From Fidelibacterota bacterium (GTDB lineage: Bacteria; Marinisomatota; Marinisomatia; SCGC-AAA003-L08; TMED6), in contig JAAZYZ010000012.1 in assembly GCA_014239355.1 (NCBI GenBank), forward strand, positions 1-16,389: a stretch of 16,389 nucleotides of DNA, in the 5' to 3' direction. How positions within the stretch are numbered: the stretch's first letter is position 1; every line of letters begins with the position of its first letter. This document shows, piece after piece, positions 14,059 through 16,389 of this stretch. Both the position numbers and the translations under genes were made by a program. The notes beneath the pieces were generated by a model that was given only the letters and a program-made list of their open reading frames with translations, had not been told where the DNA came from and ran no database searches.

Positions 14059-16389
14059 ACGTTCTTTCTAAAGGTTTAATAAGATTAATTAATGCAGGTA
14101 GCAAAATTAAAGAACAAATTAACGCAATCATTAAAATTATTGTGGCTAATATCCCAAATTCAAAATTAGGTTTAAAGTTAGAGAATAACAAAACAAGAAA
14201 ACCCATACCAAGAGTAATACTTGTGCCTATTATAGCTCTTCCTGTAGTTAAAATTGTAGTAGTAGTCGCTTTTTCATGATTTTTTGATATAATAAATTCA
14301 GAACGAAATCTAGATAAAAAATGAATTGTATCATCAACAGCTATTCCTAATGCAATTGAAAAAGTCATAGCCGTTGCAGGTCTAAGCTCAATTCCAAAAA
14401 AGCCCATTACAGCCCCTGCACATAAAAGAGGTATCACATTTGGAACAATAGAAACCAGAGATAATTTTAATGAACGAAACAAAAGATTCATTGATATAAA
14501 AATCACAATAAAAGCAATAACAAAACTATTAAGTAAACTTTTGATTAGATAACGATTCATTTTTAAAGCTAATAGTGTACTACCTGTAATTTTTAAACCA
14601 CTATTGTTATCAAAAATATTAATATACTCATTTCTAATATTTTCTTTTAAAAGATCAGCTTGGTTAGAATCAATATTTTCAATACCACATGAAATTCTAA
14701 TCTCTGTTCTATCTTTATTTGTATACTTTGATTGTTGAGGATTAATATTCCCATCAATATTCCAGTAACCTGAAACAGACTTTATGCTACTATAATTAGT
14801 TAATCTATTCATAAAAATAGTTATTTTCTGATAAAACTCTGGATTATCTATACTATTTATGGTATTATTTTTTAGATAAAGATCTTTTGATAACGCCTCT
14901 CCTGTTGCAGCTATAACTATTTCTAAAGGTAAAGTTCCTCCAAAATTATCTTCAACAAAAGTAATATCTTTATGCAGTTTATTGCTTGGCTTTAAATCTC
15001 CTAAAACAGTGACATTTGAATCAATTTGAAATAAACCATATACTGATAAAATTAAAATAAAAAAGCTAGTCACTATAATTGCTTTTGGATATTCTTGAAC
15101 AGCTTTTAAAGATTGGAAAGACAAACTTTTTTTTCTTTTAAGGATTAATCTTTCAATATGTATTGATTTAGGAATATTAATATAAAATAACATAATAGGC
15201 ATAATAAGAATTGTAATAATAAATAAGATACCTATACCAACACCCATGATAACACCAAATTCTTGAAGAATTCTAATATTGGTAATAGATAAAGATAAAA
15301 AACCAACAGCAGTTGTAAAACTGGTTAAAAATAAAGCAGAACCAATTTTTTGTATAACCTTTTTAAGAGCATATTTTTTATCTTTATTTTTATTAATCTC
15401 TTCATGGTATTTCATAAGTAAATGGATTGCATCTGAAACGCCAATAATCATTAATAAATTAAAAGTTAAATAAGAAATTACATTAATTGAAATATTGGCT
15501 AAAGACATAATGCCAGAAACCCAAATTAACGATACTAAAATGGAGGTCAGTGCAATAATAAGTATTTTTATTTGCCTAAAAATCCAAATTAATGTTATTG
15601 CAGCAATAATAAATGCAATAGGGATAAAAATGCCTCTTTCATATTCTACAAGCTCAATATATCTAGTTCTTAAAATAGGAAGACCAGCTTCATGCCATTG
15701 CCAACTTGAATATCTATTATATTCATTATCTTCAATTATATTTTCAATCTCTTGTTGAATTGATCGATCAATAAAATTATCTGATGAAAAAATAATTTTA
15801 CTCATCTTTAAATCTCGACTGATTAGTATAGGGTTATCACAATGCTTATTAATATGCTCCAAAGTTAAATTAATATCTATATCTGAATTTTTATTAACAA
15901 TATCATAACAATCATTGATTGATTTAATAGATAAATTATCGCCTAAAATATTAGTTTGATTATTATAATTATATATATCATCAATAATAGATGATAATGC
16001 AGAATAAGGGCCAACTGAATAATCAGATAAAACATTTTGATTTGAAAACAAAATAGAATTACCATTAAATGAAGCTATATCAAATTTAAATGAGTTAATA
16101 ACATTTTCAATATGAAGCAATATTTCTTTTCTACTGTCATGAGAATAAATATTTTCATCTATACGTAAAATAATTAAACTACTTTTCCCATCTTTAGATA
16201 GCAAGTCAGAGTATAAATTACTAGATTGAATTTTTTCTAATCTTTCATTAATTGATAATTCTTGTCCAATTTTTCCATCGCCATCATCCCAAAGACTCCC
16301 TAAACTAAAAACATAATCAATATGGTCTATCTTATTAAACTCATATGTTAATAACTCTAGTATAGATAAATTCGTTTCAGAAAAAACAT
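14051..16389 (-). CDS. RND/MMPL-family membrane exporter, N-terminus beyond right edge
   Basis: A COG1033-like exporter of the RND superfamily, inner membrane, presumably driven by the proton gradient; substrate unknown, with lipids or hydrophobic compounds typical. The frame is open to base 16389, so at least 778 residues are present and the first helix and true start lie outside the window; a TTG at 16204 is internal. Layout: an N-proximal periplasmic part (about 16389-15650); helices 2-6 (about 15640-15180) with the motif GVSDAIHLLMKYH; helix 7 (about 15085-15030); a second periplasmic domain (about 15030-14560); helices 8-12 (about 14555-14070). The matching motif GIAVDDTIHFLSRFR in the second half shows the internal duplication, and its paired Asp residues are expected to carry protons. 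The stop overlaps the KARI-like start. Confidence 0.9.
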   Translation of the reverse strand, partial: VFSETNLSILELLTYEFNKIDHIDYVFSLGSLWDDGDGKIGQELSINERLEKIQSSNLYSDLLSKDGKSSLIILRIDENIYSHDSRKEILLHIENVINSFKFDIASFNGNSILFSNQNVLSDYSVGPYSALSSIIDDIYNYNNQTNILGDNLSIKSINDCYDIVNKNSDIDINLTLEHINKHCDNPILISRDLKMSKIIFSSDNFIDRSIQQEIENIIEDNEYNRYSSWQWHEAGLPILRTRYIELVEYERGIFIPIAFIIAAITLIWIFRQIKILIIALTSILVSLIWVSGIMSLANISINVISYLTFNLLMIIGVSDAIHLLMKYHEEINKNKDKKYALKKVIQKIGSALFLTSFTTAVGFLSLSITNIRILQEFGVIMGVGIGILFIITILIMPIMLFYINIPKSIHIERLILKRKKSLSFQSLKAVQEYPKAIIVTSFFILILSVYGLFQIDSNVTVLGDLKPSNKLHKDITFVEDNFGGTLPLEIVIAATGEALSKDLYLKNNTINSIDNPEFYQKITIFMNRLTNYSSIKSVSGYWNIDGNINPQQSKYTNKDRTEIRISCGIENIDSNQADLLKENIRNEYINIFDNNSGLKITGSTLLALKMNRYLIKSLLNSFVIAFIVIFISMNLLFRSLKLSLVSIVPNVIPLLCAGAVMGFFGIELRPATAMTFSIALGIAVDDTIHFLSRFRSEFIISKNHEKATTTTILTTGRAIIGTSITLGMGFLVLLFSNFKPNFEFGILATIILMIALICSLILLPALINLIKPLERTYE

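Noticed and set aside
15279..15758. Two plus-strand open frames opposite the exporter
   Set aside because: They mirror transmembrane-helix codons of the RND/MMPL gene; such hydrophobic coding regions often leave long antisense frames.
16202..16204. TTG as the start of the exporter
   Set aside because: The same frame remains open through 61 further codons to the window edge and encodes plausible periplasmic sequence, so the gene continues beyond 16389.

Overview
The window is AT-rich (well under 40% GC by eye) and every supported gene lies on the minus strand, so transcription runs from high to low coordinates. It looks like the chromosome of a marine bacterium of the FCB assemblage, most likely Candidatus Marinimicrobia (SAR406). 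The reasons are the very low GC, a giant secreted M6 protease ending in a YPNPFNP-type C-terminal sorting domain, an FCB-like leucyl-tRNA synthetase N-terminus and tightly packed genes. This assignment is inference from style, not from a marker search. The standard genetic code fits.

Layout in transcription order. (1) 16389-13066: an RND/MMPL-family membrane exporter that enters from beyond the right edge, overlapping by 8 nt a ketol-acid reductoisomerase-like gene. (2) 12983-12552: a small secreted Lys-rich coiled-coil protein with its own ribosome binding site and a candidate promoter, closed by a strong hairpin terminator (12468-12534). (3) 12417-7227: a tightly packed run of a small-multidrug-export-family membrane protein, TldD, TldE, a secreted serpin and an alpha/beta hydrolase, with junctions from a 4-nt overlap to a 13-nt gap. 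(4) 7176-6064: an exported protein with a TolB/CsgG-like N-terminal part and a beta-barrel-like C-terminal part. (5) 5985-1: the M6 metalloprotease, then QueD, phosphoglycerate mutase, QueC, a HIT hydrolase and the N-terminus of LeuS, which runs off the left edge. Gaps are 20 nt or less and several neighbours overlap.

Functional themes. Extracytoplasmic proteolysis and its control: M6 protease, serpin and the cytoplasmic TldD/TldE protease. 7-deazaguanine (preQ0, queuosine) synthesis: QueD and QueC around a glycolytic mutase. Housekeeping: GpmA, HIT, LeuS.

The most notable signal is that three recognisable enzymes have lost residues that are near-invariant in their families. QueC has replaced all four cysteines of its zinc knuckle with Ser, Ser, Thr and Asp. 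QueD, in the same gene run, has Arg where the first zinc-ligand His belongs. The KARI-like protein has Ser for the active-site Lys and Val for one of the metal-binding Glu residues. All three frames are otherwise intact, so these look like evolved variants rather than decay. No tRNA, rRNA, CRISPR array, insertion sequence or phage gene is visible, and no gene-free stretch exceeds about 135 bases.
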